Made by a program: the position numbers and the translations under genes. From the NCBI GenBank assembly GCA_027484685.1, contig JAIXSO010000046.1, positions 16,150-80,149 of the forward strand: DNA of 64,000 nucleotides, read 5' to 3'. Of this stretch, positions 32,479 to 41,737 are shown in pieces. The DNA comes from Bacteroidota bacterium. Lineage in GTDB: Bacteria; Bacteroidota; Bacteroidia; UKL13-3. The notes beneath the pieces were generated by a model. It saw only the letters and a program-made list of their open reading frames with translations. It did not search any database and was not told the origin of the DNA. The first letter of the stretch is position 1, and each line of letters starts with the position of its first letter.

Positions 32479-32853
32479 TTAATTCGCTAGCCTAATTATT
32501 CCTTCTTTTAAATATTTAACATTAAAGTTTATCAAAAGTCCAATTTTATAGTTACCTAACTTTTGATAAGTTAATAATTGAGCCTTATGAACATCATTCA
32601 ATGCTTCAACGGATTTTATTTCAATTACAACTTTATTTTCAACCAGTAAATCAATCCTATAACCAATGTCTAATTTTACTTCTTCGTAAATTAGTGGCAT
32701 TGGTTTTTCTTTTTCTACAAATAATCCTTCATATTTTGTTAAACGATAATACAAACATTCTTTATAAGCTGATTCTAATAAACCAGGGCCTAAAGTTTTG
32801 TGAACTTCAATAGAAGCTCCAATTATTTTACTTGTAATTTCATTTATCTCCAT
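32479..32853 (-). CDS. GxxExxY family protein (PD-(D/E)XK-like)
   Basis: The 124-residue protein carries the namesake motif GPGLLESAYKECLYY and the nuclease-like core (YEEVKLDIGYRIDLLVENKVVIEIKS ... HKAQLLTYQKLGNYKIGLLINFN). ATG 32853 is preferred to TTG 32874. Family function is unproven; the D-ExK pattern (RIDLLV ... VIEIKS) suggests a restriction-endonuclease fold. It is flanked by inverted CACAGAG repeats and sits between the two metH halves, so it looks like an inserted unit rather than a part of methionine synthesis. Confidence 0.9.
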   Translation of the reverse strand: MEINEITSKIIGASIEVHKTLGPGLLESAYKECLYYRLTKYEGLFVEKEKPMPLIYEEVKLDIGYRIDLLVENKVVIEIKSVEALNDVHKAQLLTYQKLGNYKIGLLINFNVKYLKEGIIRLAN

Positions 32854-32883
32854 ATTCTCAGTTAACTCTTTCAAAAAAATTTA

Positions 32884-32947
32884 ACGTCCTCTGTTTAAAT
32901 CTCTCCGTGACCTCAGTGAAAATATCTTTGTGTTCTCTGTGGTTAAA
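32884..32947. repeat. Right CACAGAG repeat block of the GxxExxY unit
   Basis: Units on the minus strand repeat the CACAGAG / CACGGAG words of the left block. The terminal 13 bases CTCTGTGGTTAAA (32935-32947) contain the stop codon of the upstream metH half. Confidence 0.7.
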
Positions 32948-33947
32948 TTCCTGAAACAGAATGCAACTCCCTTGGGCTGTAATTCGCAGCCATTTCTGCA
33001 ATAGCTTTAATATGATCAGGAGTAGTTCCGCAACAGCCGCCTAGAATATTTACCAATCCTTCTTTGCAAAATTCTTCTACTTGTTTTGCCATAGCTGCTG
33101 GACTTTCATCGTATTGACCAAATTCGTTTGGCAATCCAGCATTTGGATATGCGCTAACATAAAATGGAGAATGTGTTGCCATTACTTGTAAATACGGACG
33201 TAAAGCACTTGCGCCTAATGCACAATTTAAGCCTATACTCATTAAAGGTGCATGTTGCATACTTATTAAAAATGCCTCTGTTGTTTGACCTGATAATGTT
33301 CTTCCAGATGCATCGGTGATTGTTCCTGAAATCATAACGGGATAATGTTTTCCAAGTTCTTCAAAAACTTCATCAACGGCATATAATGCAGCCTTTGCAT
33401 TTAAAGTATCAAAAATGGTTTCAATCAATAATATATCTACACCACCTTCAATTAATTTGATAGCTTGTTGTTTATATGCCTTTACTAATTCGTCAAAAGT
33501 GGTTGCTCTGTAACCTGGGTCGTTTACATCCGGACTAATAGATAAAGTTCTGTTAGTTGGTCCCATTGCACCAGCCACAAACCTAGGTTTATTAGGTTCT
33601 TTGGCAGTCATTTCATCAGCTACTTCTTTGGCAATTTTTGCTGAATAGTAATTGATATCATCTACCAAATGCTCTAAATGATAATCTGCTTGCGCAATGG
33701 TGGTACCACTAAAAGTATTGGTTTCAACAATATCAGCACCTGCCTCAAAATACAAACGGTGAATGCCTTTTATAATTTCAGGACGGGTAATTGAAAGTAA
33801 ATCGTTGTTTCCCTTTAACGGATGTGCATGATTTGCCAAAGCCTCATTTCTAAAATCAGCTTCTTCCAATTTATGTCGTTGAATCATGGTACCCATTGCA
33901 CCATCCAAAATCACAATTTTTTTCTTAAGTATATCGTATATGTTCAT
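32943..33947 (-). CDS. metH: Homocysteine S-methyltransferase half of split MetH
   Basis: The 334-residue protein is the N-terminal module of Met[12 protein letters not shown] at the start, [15 protein letters not shown], and the zinc ligands in [14 protein letters not shown] and [12 protein letters not shown]. It binds homocysteine and accepts the methyl group from cobalamin carried on the other half. ATG 33947 is chosen over TTG 33953. Its stop lies inside the inverted repeat of the GxxExxY unit. A SAM-I riboswitch lies 168 bases upstream. Confidence 0.92.
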   Translation of the reverse strand: MNIYDILKKKIVILDGAMGTMIQRHKLEEADFRNEALANHAHPLKGNNDLLSITRPEIIKGIHRLYFEAGADIVETNTFSGTTIAQADYHLEHLVDDINYYSAKIAKEVADEMTAKEPNKPRFVAGAMGPTNRTLSISPDVNDPGYRATTFDELVKAYKQQAIKLIEGGVDILLIETIFDTLNAKAALYAVDEVFEELGKHYPVMISGTITDASGRTLSGQTTEAFLISMQHAPLMSIGLNCALGASALRPYLQVMATHSPFYVSAYPNAGLPNEFGQYDESPAAMAKQVEEFCKEGLVNILGGCCGTTPDHIKAIAEMAANYSPRELHSVSGI

Positions 33948-33957
33948 TTTCAATTTG

Positions 33958-34048
33958 CCTTTAGCTACTAGCTTCTGGCTACTAGCAATTTTAGTTTAAA
34001 AAATACAAAAGCTTTGCCAGTGGCTAAAAGCCAGCTGCCAGTTGCTAA
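33958..34048. repeat. GCCAG/CTGGC words in the metH leader
   Basis: Two clusters (33958-33988 and 34013-34048) of the dispersed CTGGCTTCTGGC / GCCAGAAGCCAG words seen at 6101-6136 and 53734-53766. Here they lie within the transcribed leader between riboswitch and start codon and can pair with each other. Confidence 0.5.
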
Positions 34049-34114
34049 TAATTATCCAGTAAACTTTTTCCGATTAGGTGTTTGATAGCAGCTCGTAACC
34101 GAGGCATTCATTCA

Positions 34115-34216
34115 CTTATCAGTTCTCTCTTTTGGAGATAGGTATTGGCACTCTGCTACTTGGGGTAGTTTTGCCAAGACATCATAGGGCCTATTCCCTC
34201 CGTCTTTCTGGATAAG
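34115..34216 (-). ncRNA. SAM-I (S-box) riboswitch aptamer upstream of metH
   Basis: Read on the minus strand: P1 CTTATC with GATAAG (34216 side and 34115 side), the conserved CGGAGGGAATAGGCCC core, TGATGTCTTGGCAA for P2 with kink-turn elements, a CTAC/GTAG P3 hairpin, then GTGCCAAT and a TCTC/GAGA P4. This order is the S-box consensus. SAM binding should reduce expression of metH. There is no clear terminator right after the aptamer; CTGGATAA at 34052-34059 can pair with the 5' strand of P1 as an alternative fold. Confidence 0.92.
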
Positions 34217-34354
34217 TGGTGCAAATATAAAAAAATGTAAGATTTAAAAAATTAAAAGATTTAAAAATTACAAAGTTGAAAGGTTGCAAAGTTATTGAAT
34301 CAATAAACTTATTATTTCATTTCGAATTTTTGTCAATTTGAACTTCGCACTTGC

Positions 34355-35299
34355 TTAAATCCAGCCTTTTTTCTTAAAGGTAAGTAGCACTGCACCCGAT
34401 GAAACAATCATAGCAATAATACAAATAAAAAATCCTAATGGCTGATTGGCTCCTGGTATATTGCTAAAGTTCATACCAAACATACCCGATATAAGTGTAG
34501 GTGGTAAAAATGCTATTGAAAATACTGTGAAACGCTTTAACACTTTATTTTGCTCCAAGTTAATTAAACCGGTTAAGGTATTTTGTAAAAACTCAAGGCG
34601 CTCAAAGTTAAAGGCACTATATTCTATTAGGGATTGAATATCCTTTAAAATTATTCTTAACCTAACTTTTCTGTCTTCTGGGAAAAGGCTGCTTTTCAAT
34701 AAATTAGAAAGTACGCGTTGTTTATCAATCATGCTTTCTCTGAGCATCATAGTACTTTCTTGTAAATCAGTAATATCTAATAGGAACTCACTATTGGTAT
34801 TTCTATCGGTACTTAAAGTGCGGCTAAATACAGTTATTTCGTTTGATACTCTTTCAATTAAATCGGCTTCTAAATCAATGCGTGTTTCTTGCAAACTCAT
34901 CAATACATCAAAACCGGAGTTAAACATTTCGCTATTAGCTTTCATTTTGCGCACTACATCGGCAAAGGTTGAAAGGTCAGCCTGCCGAAAGGTGTAAAGC
35001 ACACTATCTTTTATAATAAACGAAACAGCATGTTTTTCGTATTGTCCATTTTCTAAACGCAAAAAATTGCTGTTAGCGGTAATTTCATTATTACGTTCAA
35101 AATACCTCGAACTACTTTCAATTTCAGCTATTTCTTGAGGCGTTTGTATGCTTATACTGGTTTTACTTTCTATCCATTCCTCTTCTTCACTAGTAGGCGC
35201 CTGCATATCAACCCACATAATATTTGTAAGTGAGTCTAAACGTTTAATATCGTTATCTTTTAATATTTTTTCATCTTGCTTATAAAAAATACGAATCAT
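34355..35299 (-). CDS. corA: CorA family magnesium/divalent cation transporter
   Basis: The 314-residue protein has a large cytoplasmic N-terminal domain with long helices and two C-terminal membrane helices, with the signature GMFGMNF at the end of the first (about 262-285). The last residues are basic (TFKKKGWI). CorA proteins are pentameric Mg2+ channels of the inner membrane. ATG 35299 is chosen over TTG 35308. It is monocistronic. Confidence 0.92.
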   Translation of the reverse strand: MIRIFYKQDEKILKDNDIKRLDSLTNIMWVDMQAPTSEEEEWIESKTSISIQTPQEIAEIESSSRYFERNNEITANSNFLRLENGQYEKHAVSFIIKDSVLYTFRQADLSTFADVVRKMKANSEMFNSGFDVLMSLQETRIDLEADLIERVSNEITVFSRTLSTDRNTNSEFLLDITDLQESTMMLRESMIDKQRVLSNLLKSSLFPEDRKVRLRIILKDIQSLIEYSAFNFERLEFLQNTLTGLINLEQNKVLKRFTVFSIAFLPPTLISGMFGMNFSNIPGANQPLGFFICIIAMIVSSGAVLLTFKKKGWI

Positions 35300-35399
35300 G
35301 GCGGGCAAGATAAAACTTTTAGTAAAATGTATTACATTATTTAATTATAAAATAATTTTAGAAATGTAACCCAACAAAATGCAGTGTAGTAAAATTTAT

Positions 35400-38300
35400 T
35401 TACCTTATAATAGTAATATTTCCACGTTTGGTGTAGGCAGAATCGTCAAAGCCGGTATAGGTAACTATGTAAAAGTACACATCATTTTGAACTGAGTTAT
35501 TATTTATGTCGCCTTTCCAACGGTCTTTTTTATTATTGGTTTCATAAACTTGTTGACCCCAACGGTTAAATATTTTTAAATTATAAGTTTTGACGAATGA
35601 GTTTGCTATGTATAAATCATCATTTAAGTTGTCTCCATTAGCTGTAATTGCATTTGGTGGATATGCATTTGGCTGTTGATAAAGAAAAACTTGATTTGAT
35701 TTACTTTGTGCCAACGGCCTATTAGGAATACCATCAGGTGGAGCTTCGGTAGCTTTTACATAGTAATAATAAGCGCCTTCATCAGTATCAAAGTTTTTAT
35801 CGTTATAATTATTTGATTTTTGATTGGTGATTGAACTATAACCTTTCGTTACATAGCGCCTTAAAATTTCATAATTATCAACTCCTTGAGCCCAACCATT
35901 ATAATTATTCCAATCTAGTTCATGGTTTAAGTAAGTTGAAATTCCTTTTAAAAATATTGAACAAGCTATTTTGCCTTGTGGGCCAATATTATCGCAGGTA
36001 TCGTACATAACCAAATGGTAGCAATACGATTGTTTGTTAATATCAACATCTTTATCGGAGAATTGCGTATCAGTAACATTTTCAAATGTTTCAATTTTAC
36101 TGAAGTTTACTCCATTGTCAGTAGACTTATATAAGAAGTATTTAGCAAAATCTTTTTCAGTACTTCTAAACCACGATATACCTATGTAATCGTTGGTATC
36201 AACAGTTACAGTAAATAAACTTTGCTGTTGAGGTATATAATTAATTTGTTCAAAAGTAGTTATGGTATCGCTTGGTGGTCCCGAAACGCCGCATTTATTA
36301 ACTCCAATCATGTAATAACAGTAGTTAATTTGTTTGTTACTAGGTGAATTTTTGTCTAAAAAATACCTTTGTGTCTTATCTCTTATAGTATCAATTACTA
36401 CAAAATTTTTATTGTCAATACCTCTATAAACTAAGAAATAGTTAAATAAATTTGCAGGTGTAGTATCTCCATAATACACATAAGTTTGGTTATCGCTGCT
36501 CAGTGTCATACAAAGCATATCGGTTGAATTTATTGGATCTAACGGTAATACCTTTAACCAAATACGCTTGCTACTTAGGTTGCTAATTGGGCAGCTTAAA
36601 TCTTGTACGTCAATATCTATTGGAATGTATTTCAAATTGTATGCTTCGCAAGATGGAGTCCAACACAATTCAGTTTTTACGCTATCATTTCCATAAACAA
36701 TTTTGTTTACTATTGGAACAGGGCTAACAGCACCATTAGTAAAAATAGTTGAATTGACCTTCATAACCAACGAATCACCAATATCTTGGGCTTTGATAAA
36801 AAAGCATTTGTTTGAATTTACGGTGAATTCAATGGTATCTTGAGTAATATTGGCTAGTAAACTATCATTTTTTGAAATAGCAGGAACACTAGCAATAGTA
36901 CTAACAAATTTTGATGAAATTCCTTCCGAATCGCATTCATTTACACTAGCAATTTTATAGGTATAATTAATGGTTCTATTATTGGGCGAATTGTTATCTG
37001 TAAATTGATTTACTATTTTCCCAAACTCACCTAACAATACATAATTGCTATCGTTTATGCCTCTGTAAATTCTATAACTTTTTAAATAAGGCGATGAATT
37101 GGTATCACTCCAGTTTAGTTGAGTTTTGTTATCTAATAAACCTAAACACTCAAAAATAGGAGGGGGCATGGTTTTCATTGGCAAAATTCTAACCACAATT
37201 TCTCTTTTTGAAGTGCGAGGAAAAGGGCAACCATTATCTTTTACCTCTGATGTAAATGTTACTGAACCTACTTTTGATAACTCGCAACTTGTTTGCCAAC
37301 AAAATCTATTTACAATGTTTCTGTAGCCTTCTACATATTTATCTACCACTGGTTGAGTAGTAAAGGTAGAGGTAAAAAAAGGCGATGTAATATTCATAAA
37401 CAACGAATCTCCTGGCGAACTTAAGTCGCTAGAATTAATATTGAAACAGATAGAATTAGGAATTTGTACTTCATAAAAAGTACGTTGAATGGTTGAGCCA
37501 GTATCGCTGTAATTAATAATAGGTGGTGGATTTGGGGTGCATGCCACTACGTTAAACTGCAGTTCTAAACGCACTTCACCTATTTTTACTCCATTCCTAT
37601 ATTCTTCTACTTTTATGGCTGCTACATAATTTCCAACACTATTTGGCGTAACTGATATTTCACCTGTTTGTCTATTTATTGAAAGTGAGGGATTACCCAT
37701 AATGGCATTGGTAGCACTAAAACCTGTTATCCAATTTATTGGCGTATAGGGACCAGGTGAATTTAAATAAACATTTGGTGCTCCATTAGGATCATTTTTA
37801 TTTAGAGTTCCATTTAATGGGTCAACTAACGAATAAACCAAAGAGTCTTTGTCTGCATCAGTAAAGTTAAAATTATAGTTAAATGGCACTCCAACACACA
37901 TTAATGTTACTGGGTTGTTGGTATATTTTGGTGTTGAATTATTAAAATTTCTTGATGGAATTTCAGCATAAAATGCGGTACTAGCATCTCCTGGAGTTAC
38001 AATATTATTGATAATACTGTTTCTACAGCATCTTTCCCAACTTATGTAATATCCACCTGCAAAAGTTAAACTTGCAAAACTAACTGTAGCTGTATAAAAA
38101 CCTTCGTCAGTACATTCTATTGTGCTTCCACCACATTTAGGATTTATAAATTGTAATTTTTGAGAGCTAACAAATGGTAAAATAAAATAAGTAGCAAGGC
38201 TGTTATTATTCTTTTGGTAAACACCAATTCTAATATTGGGCTTGTTAAAATCAGCCTGTCCATTTCGGCAATCTCTTAATACACGTAATGAAATTTGGTA

Positions 38301-38408
38301 ATTATTTCCACTTATCCACTGAACATCGAAAGCCCCGCCAACTATATGAGTAGCGAAGGTAATTAGGCTTGTAAGTATAAACGCAGATATGAATAGTACT
38401 TTTTTCAA
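35400..38408 (-). CDS. Large secreted protein with gliding-motility-associated C-terminal domain
   Basis: The roughly 1002-residue protein has a signal peptide (KKVLFISAFILTSLITFATHIVGG), an N-terminal region common in Bacteroidota surface proteins (ISLRVLRDCRNGQ ... FYTATVSFA, ISWERCCRN), several fibronectin/Ig-like modules (YKIASVNECDSEG, YRGIDNKNF) and a C-terminal CHU_C/type B T9SS domain (ITANGDNLNDDLYI ... FNRWGQQVYET ... WKGDINN). It is a T9SS client, probably surface-attached. No ATG is available; TTG 38408 gives the best signal peptide, TTG 38420 is an alternative. Confidence 0.85.
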   Translation of the reverse strand: MKKVLFISAFILTSLITFATHIVGGAFDVQWISGNNYQISLRVLRDCRNGQADFNKPNIRIGVYQKNNNSLATYFILPFVSSQKLQFINPKCGGSTIECTDEGFYTATVSFASLTFAGGYYISWERCCRNSIINNIVTPGDASTAFYAEIPSRNFNNSTPKYTNNPVTLMCVGVPFNYNFNFTDADKDSLVYSLVDPLNGTLNKNDPNGAPNVYLNSPGPYTPINWITGFSATNAIMGNPSLSINRQTGEISVTPNSVGNYVAAIKVEEYRNGVKIGEVRLELQFNVVACTPNPPPIINYSDTGSTIQRTFYEVQIPNSICFNINSSDLSSPGDSLFMNITSPFFTSTFTTQPVVDKYVEGYRNIVNRFCWQTSCELSKVGSVTFTSEVKDNGCPFPRTSKREIVVRILPMKTMPPPIFECLGLLDNKTQLNWSDTNSSPYLKSYRIYRGINDSNYVLLGEFGKIVNQFTDNNSPNNRTINYTYKIASVNECDSEGISSKFVSTIASVPAISKNDSLLANITQDTIEFTVNSNKCFFIKAQDIGDSLVMKVNSTIFTNGAVSPVPIVNKIVYGNDSVKTELCWTPSCEAYNLKYIPIDIDVQDLSCPISNLSSKRIWLKVLPLDPINSTDMLCMTLSSDNQTYVYYGDTTPANLFNYFLVYRGIDNKNFVVIDTIRDKTQRYFLDKNSPSNKQINYCYYMIGVNKCGVSGPPSDTITTFEQINYIPQQQSLFTVTVDTNDYIGISWFRSTEKDFAKYFLYKSTDNGVNFSKIETFENVTDTQFSDKDVDINKQSYCYHLVMYDTCDNIGPQGKIACSIFLKGISTYLNHELDWNNYNGWAQGVDNYEILRRYVTKGYSSITNQKSNNYNDKNFDTDEGAYYYYVKATEAPPDGIPNRPLAQSKSNQVFLYQQPNAYPPNAITANGDNLNDDLYIANSFVKTYNLKIFNRWGQQVYETNNKKDRWKGDINNNSVQNDVYFYIVTYTGFDDSAYTKRGNITIIR

Positions 38409-38485
38409 AATTAAGTGCAATATAGTTTAAATTTTAACTATTTTACGGATCTATTAATCATTACAACTTTTTGACAAATATTGTT

Positions 38486-39202
38486 TTACAAGGTGTTAAC
38501 AAAATAGTTGTTTTTTAGTGTAGGTAACACATTGGCAGTATTAAATTGTAAGCAATATTTAATATCATCAGTATTTAAATGCTTTAATTCAAAACGTTTG
38601 GCATGAGATGATTTCCTAACCAATGCCTCTAAATTATTTTTATTTTGTTCAAATAAAAGTTGTGCACTTAAAGCGCTATCGCAATCTATTTTAAAGTTAA
38701 ACCCAATTTTATGTACCACTACTCCTGCAAATAATGTATCCTCTAAATTAAACTTATTTTTCCAACCTGCACATAATAAAACCACATCTTCGTTTATAGA
38801 ATTTAACCAATTACATAAAGTATCAATATTTAAAAAAGCACCAATTGCTATTTGAGCAGCACCATTTTCTTCAGCATATTTAATGGCTTTAGTTCCATTG
38901 GTGGTTGCTAAGGCTATACTTTTTCCCGCTAATAAAGGGTTTTCAAATTCAAAAGGTGAGTTTCCTAAGTCAAAACCTTCAACTTTTACAGCATCTTTTT
39001 CGGCAGCAATAACAAAGTTAAACTCTTTAAATAGTTTACATTCTTCAGCGCTTGCAAGTGTTAAAATTTTTTCAACTCCAGTTTTAAATCCAACGCACAT
39101 ACTACTTGTGGCTCTTAAAATATCAATCACTACTACAGCTTTTCCTTTTACATTATAATAGGGTAACAATGCAGGACTCACTACCACTTCTAAATTTCTC
39201 AT
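38486..39202 (-). CDS. comB: 2-phosphosulfolactate phosphatase
   Basis: The 238-residue protein matches the ComB family: VVIDILRATSSMCVGFKTGVEKIL, FVIAAEKDAVKVEGFDLGNSPFEF, ALATTNGTKAI, IAIGAFLN, VVLLCAGWKNKFNLEDTLFAG. It dephosphorylates 2-phospho-3-sulfolactate, a Mg-dependent step known from coenzyme M synthesis but also found in bacteria that make sulfolactate or other sulfonates. No other sulfonate gene is nearby. It is divergent from metK. Confidence 0.85.
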   Translation of the reverse strand: MRNLEVVVSPALLPYYNVKGKAVVVIDILRATSSMCVGFKTGVEKILTLASAEECKLFKEFNFVIAAEKDAVKVEGFDLGNSPFEFENPLLAGKSIALATTNGTKAIKYAEENGAAQIAIGAFLNIDTLCNWLNSINEDVVLLCAGWKNKFNLEDTLFAGVVVHKIGFNFKIDCDSALSAQLLFEQNKNNLEALVRKSSHAKRFELKHLNTDDIKYCLQFNTANVLPTLKNNYFVNTL

Positions 39203-39314
39203 TACATTAATTGTTTACTCCAAATAAAAGAAAAATTTAGCATATAATGTTTTAATAAAATTGACACAAATCCATTTAAATTTATATTTTGTAATAAAGA
39301 AAAAAGACATAAAA

Positions 39315-39347
39315 TTGCGCTTCTTAAAATAATAGAGAATATATTTG
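39315..39347 (+). promoter_or_regulatory. Promoter of metK
   Basis: TTG at 39315-39317 and TATATTTG at 39340-39347 with a 22-base spacer. The predicted leader is about 55 AT-rich bases; no SAM riboswitch signature was seen in it. Confidence 0.55.
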
Positions 39348-39407
39348 GATTTTTTACCAATAACTTATTATCTATAAAAATTTAAAAGCAAAATATTTAA
39401 ATAAAAA

Positions 39408-40661
39408 ATGGCATATCTATTTACATCAGAGTCTGTATCAGAAGGACATCCAGACAAAGTAGCCGATCAAATCTCTGACGCGCTAATTGACAATTTTTTA
39501 GCTTTCGATCCTGAATCGAAAGTGGCTTGTGAAACATTAGTTACTACTGGGCAAGTTATTCTTGCAGGTGAAGTAAAATCAAAAGCTTATTTAGATGTAC
39601 AAGAAATAGCCCGTGGCGTTATCCGCAAAATTGGTTATACCAAATCTGAGTACATGTTCGAAGCAAATTCATGCGGTATTTTATCAGCTATTCATGAGCA
39701 ATCGGCCGATATTAACCAAGGAGTTGATAAAAAGAAAAAAGAAGAACAAGGTGCTGGTGACCAAGGTATGATGTTTGGTTATGCAACCAACGAAACTGCT
39801 AATCATATGCCTTTAGCATTAGATTTAGCGCATGCTATTTTAATTGAATTAGCTGCTTTACGTAGAGAAAACAAAGCAATTAAATATTTACGCCCAGATG
39901 CAAAAAGCCAAGTTACTTTAGAATATAACGATAACAATGAGCCTGTGCGTATTGATGCAATTGTGGTTTCAACTCAACACGATGATTTTGATACAGAAGC
40001 TAAAATGTTAGCTAAAATCAAAAAAGACATTGTTGATATATTGATTCCTCGTGTTAAAAAGAACTATCCTAAATACGCTCATTTATTCAACAATAAAATC
40101 AATTACCATATTAACCCTACTGGTAAATTCGTAATTGGTGGTCCACATGGCGATACTGGTTTAACAGGTCGTAAAATCATTGTTGATACTTACGGTGGAA
40201 AAGGTGCGCATGGAGGAGGAGCTTTCTCTGGTAAAGATCCTAGTAAAGTTGATAGAAGTGCTGCTTACGCAACTCGTCATATTGCTAAAAACCTAGTTGC
40301 TGCTGGTGTTTGTAGCGAAGTTTTAGTTCAAGTTTCTTACGCAATTGGAGTAGCTAAACCTATGGGTATTTTTATTGATACCTATGGTACTTCAAATGTT
40401 AAAATGACTGATGGCGAAATTGCTAAAGTAGTTGAAAAAACATTTGATATGACTCCTTACGGAATTGAAACTCGTTTAAAATTACGTAATCCTATTTATA
40501 GTGAAACAGCTGCTTATGGTCACATGGGTAGAAAAAATGAAGTTGTAACTAAAGTATTTACTAGTCCTGATGGTAAAAAAGTAACCAAGAAAGTAGAATT
40601 ATTTACTTGGGAAAAATTAGACTATGTAGAAAAAGTAAAAAAAGCTTTCAAAATCAAATAA
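39408..40661 (+). CDS. metK: S-adenosylmethionine synthetase
   Basis: The 417-residue protein has all MetK signatures: [20 protein letters not shown], the [12 protein letters not shown] hexapeptide region, [21 protein letters not shown] and the [19 protein letters not shown] phosphate-binding loop. It makes SAM from methionine and ATP, using the product of the metH pair at 29.7-33.9 kb. It ends with a strong terminator at 40683-40714. Confidence 0.97.
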   Translation: MAYLFTSESVSEGHPDKVADQISDALIDNFLAFDPESKVACETLVTTGQVILAGEVKSKAYLDVQEIARGVIRKIGYTKSEYMFEANSCGILSAIHEQSADINQGVDKKKKEEQGAGDQGMMFGYATNETANHMPLALDLAHAILIELAALRRENKAIKYLRPDAKSQVTLEYNDNNEPVRIDAIVVSTQHDDFDTEAKMLAKIKKDIVDILIPRVKKNYPKYAHLFNNKINYHINPTGKFVIGGPHGDTGLTGRKIIVDTYGGKGAHGGGAFSGKDPSKVDRSAAYATRHIAKNLVAAGVCSEVLVQVSYAIGVAKPMGIFIDTYGTSNVKMTDGEIAKVVEKTFDMTPYGIETRLKLRNPIYSETAAYGHMGRKNEVVTKVFTSPDGKKVTKKVELFTWEKLDYVEKVKKAFKIK

Positions 40662-40682
40662 GCTTAATTTTTCAATTAATTG

Positions 40683-40714
40683 AAAGGCTGTCCTATTTTA
40701 GGACAGCCTTTTTT
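40683..40714 (+). terminator. Terminator of metK
   Basis: Perfect stem AAAGGCTGTCC / GGACAGCCTTT with a six- to seven-base loop, followed by a T run, 22 bases after the metK stop. Confidence 0.92.
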
Positions 40715-40801
40715 ATTTAACTAAATGTAACGTAATAAATAGTATGGGATAATAATATACTAAAATAATAAGATGCTCTTAGAATATAGTTTTTGTATAA
40801 A

Positions 40802-40815
40802 CCTCTAGCTAGAGG
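40802..40815. repeat. Perfect 14-base palindrome
   Basis: CCTCTAGCTAGAGG lies between the convergent metK and gldN terminators. Purpose unknown; it could be an operator-like site or chance. Confidence 0.4.
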
Positions 40816-40818
40816 CAT

Positions 40819-40854
40819 AAAAAAGCCCCTACAAAATAAATTGTAGAGGCTTTT
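40819..40854 (-). terminator. Terminator of the gld operon
   Basis: On the minus strand AAAAGCCTCTACAA pairs with TTGTAGGGGCTTTT and is followed by T residues, about 15 bases after the gldN stop. Confidence 0.9.
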
Positions 40855-40869
40855 CGTATAGTATTTTGA

Positions 40870-41730
40870 TTAGTATTCCCACATATCATGTTCTTTTTCA
40901 AACAATTCTTGTTTAATACGTTCTCCTTCTAAAATGGCAGCCACACCGTTATCTTTAAACTCTGCTCTGTCTTTTATATACAAATCTTGTTCGTTAGATT
41001 GTTTGATAATATAGCTTGAAAACATTCTTGCCTCAAACCAATCATCAAAGGTAATTCTAGCTGCATCATTCTGACGGTTGAATACTTCGTAATTGATAAA
41101 TAAATGTCTTAAATCCATTTCAGTAACTGCCACATTCGGGTCAGCTTCTCTTGCATGGTATTTTAAAACACATAAATCTTGTTCGCCTAATTCTACTCCA
41201 CCAATAATTGGTTTAAATTGGGGAGCAATAGAAATAATTCTTACAAAATAAGTACTTAACTTTTTGTCAAAAATCCAATCTTCCACTATTCTGTAACGCT
41301 TAATTCTTTCTACCGGTTTAAAAGTATTTATAACGGTATCCATAATAGTGTTATCAGGATTAGCTGGATCAGGATTTTCCACATAAGAAGTATCAACAGT
41401 GAATTTCAATAAATCCTCTAAAGTATAGGCACTACTCAATGAGTCATCTCTGTATGGCACCATTTTACCTTTGATAATTGCATCATATACAATTACACTC
41501 AAAGGATTTTTAGGCCATGCCATTACTTGGTTTTGTTTTTCTCTAACATCAACCATTCTGATAACTCTTTTCGAGCTCGTTACATCTGCTTCACGCAAAT
41601 ATGGCCAAGCTACAACTTTACGCTCTTTTACTGCTTGACGATTGTAAATAAAATCGTCATATACGCCTTGTGCTTTTACATTTAAAAACACAGCTAGTAA
41701 TAAACAAATTGATACTATACTCTTTTTCAT
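40870..41730 (-). CDS. gldN: Gliding motility/T9SS protein GldN (PorN)
   Basis: The 286-residue periplasmic protein has a signal peptide (MKKSIVSICLLLAVFLNVKAQG), the family start VYDDFIYNRQAVKERKVVAWPYLREADV, and the conserved RYRIVEDWIFDKKLS and LFINYEVFNRQNDAARITFDDWFEAR blocks. GldN binds the GldK lipoprotein ring in the T9SS. ATG 41730 is chosen for its signal peptide, eight bases after the gldM stop. Last gene of the operon. Confidence 0.95.
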   Translation of the reverse strand: MKKSIVSICLLLAVFLNVKAQGVYDDFIYNRQAVKERKVVAWPYLREADVTSSKRVIRMVDVREKQNQVMAWPKNPLSVIVYDAIIKGKMVPYRDDSLSSAYTLEDLLKFTVDTSYVENPDPANPDNTIMDTVINTFKPVERIKRYRIVEDWIFDKKLSTYFVRIISIAPQFKPIIGGVELGEQDLCVLKYHAREADPNVAVTEMDLRHLFINYEVFNRQNDAARITFDDWFEARMFSSYIIKQSNEQDLYIKDRAEFKDNGVAAILEGERIKQELFEKEHDMWEY

Positions 41731-41737
41731 AATTTTA

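Noticed and set aside
29668..33947. metH broken by a frameshift or by the GxxExxY insertion
   Set aside because: Each half has its own start, a natural domain boundary and full motifs. Split MetH is common in Bacteroidota, so the halves were probably separate before the insertion.
34013..34048. Intrinsic terminator as the riboswitch expression platform
   Set aside because: The GGCT/AGCC hairpin is short and the U-rich stretch lies more than ten bases away. It is too weak to call.
39203..39407. SAM riboswitch before metK
   Set aside because: No GGAGGGA or GTGCCAA core elements were found. The leader is plain AT-rich DNA.
40802..40815. Operator site at the 14-base palindrome
   Set aside because: It lies between two terminators of convergent genes with no promoter nearby, so a regulatory role is not supported.
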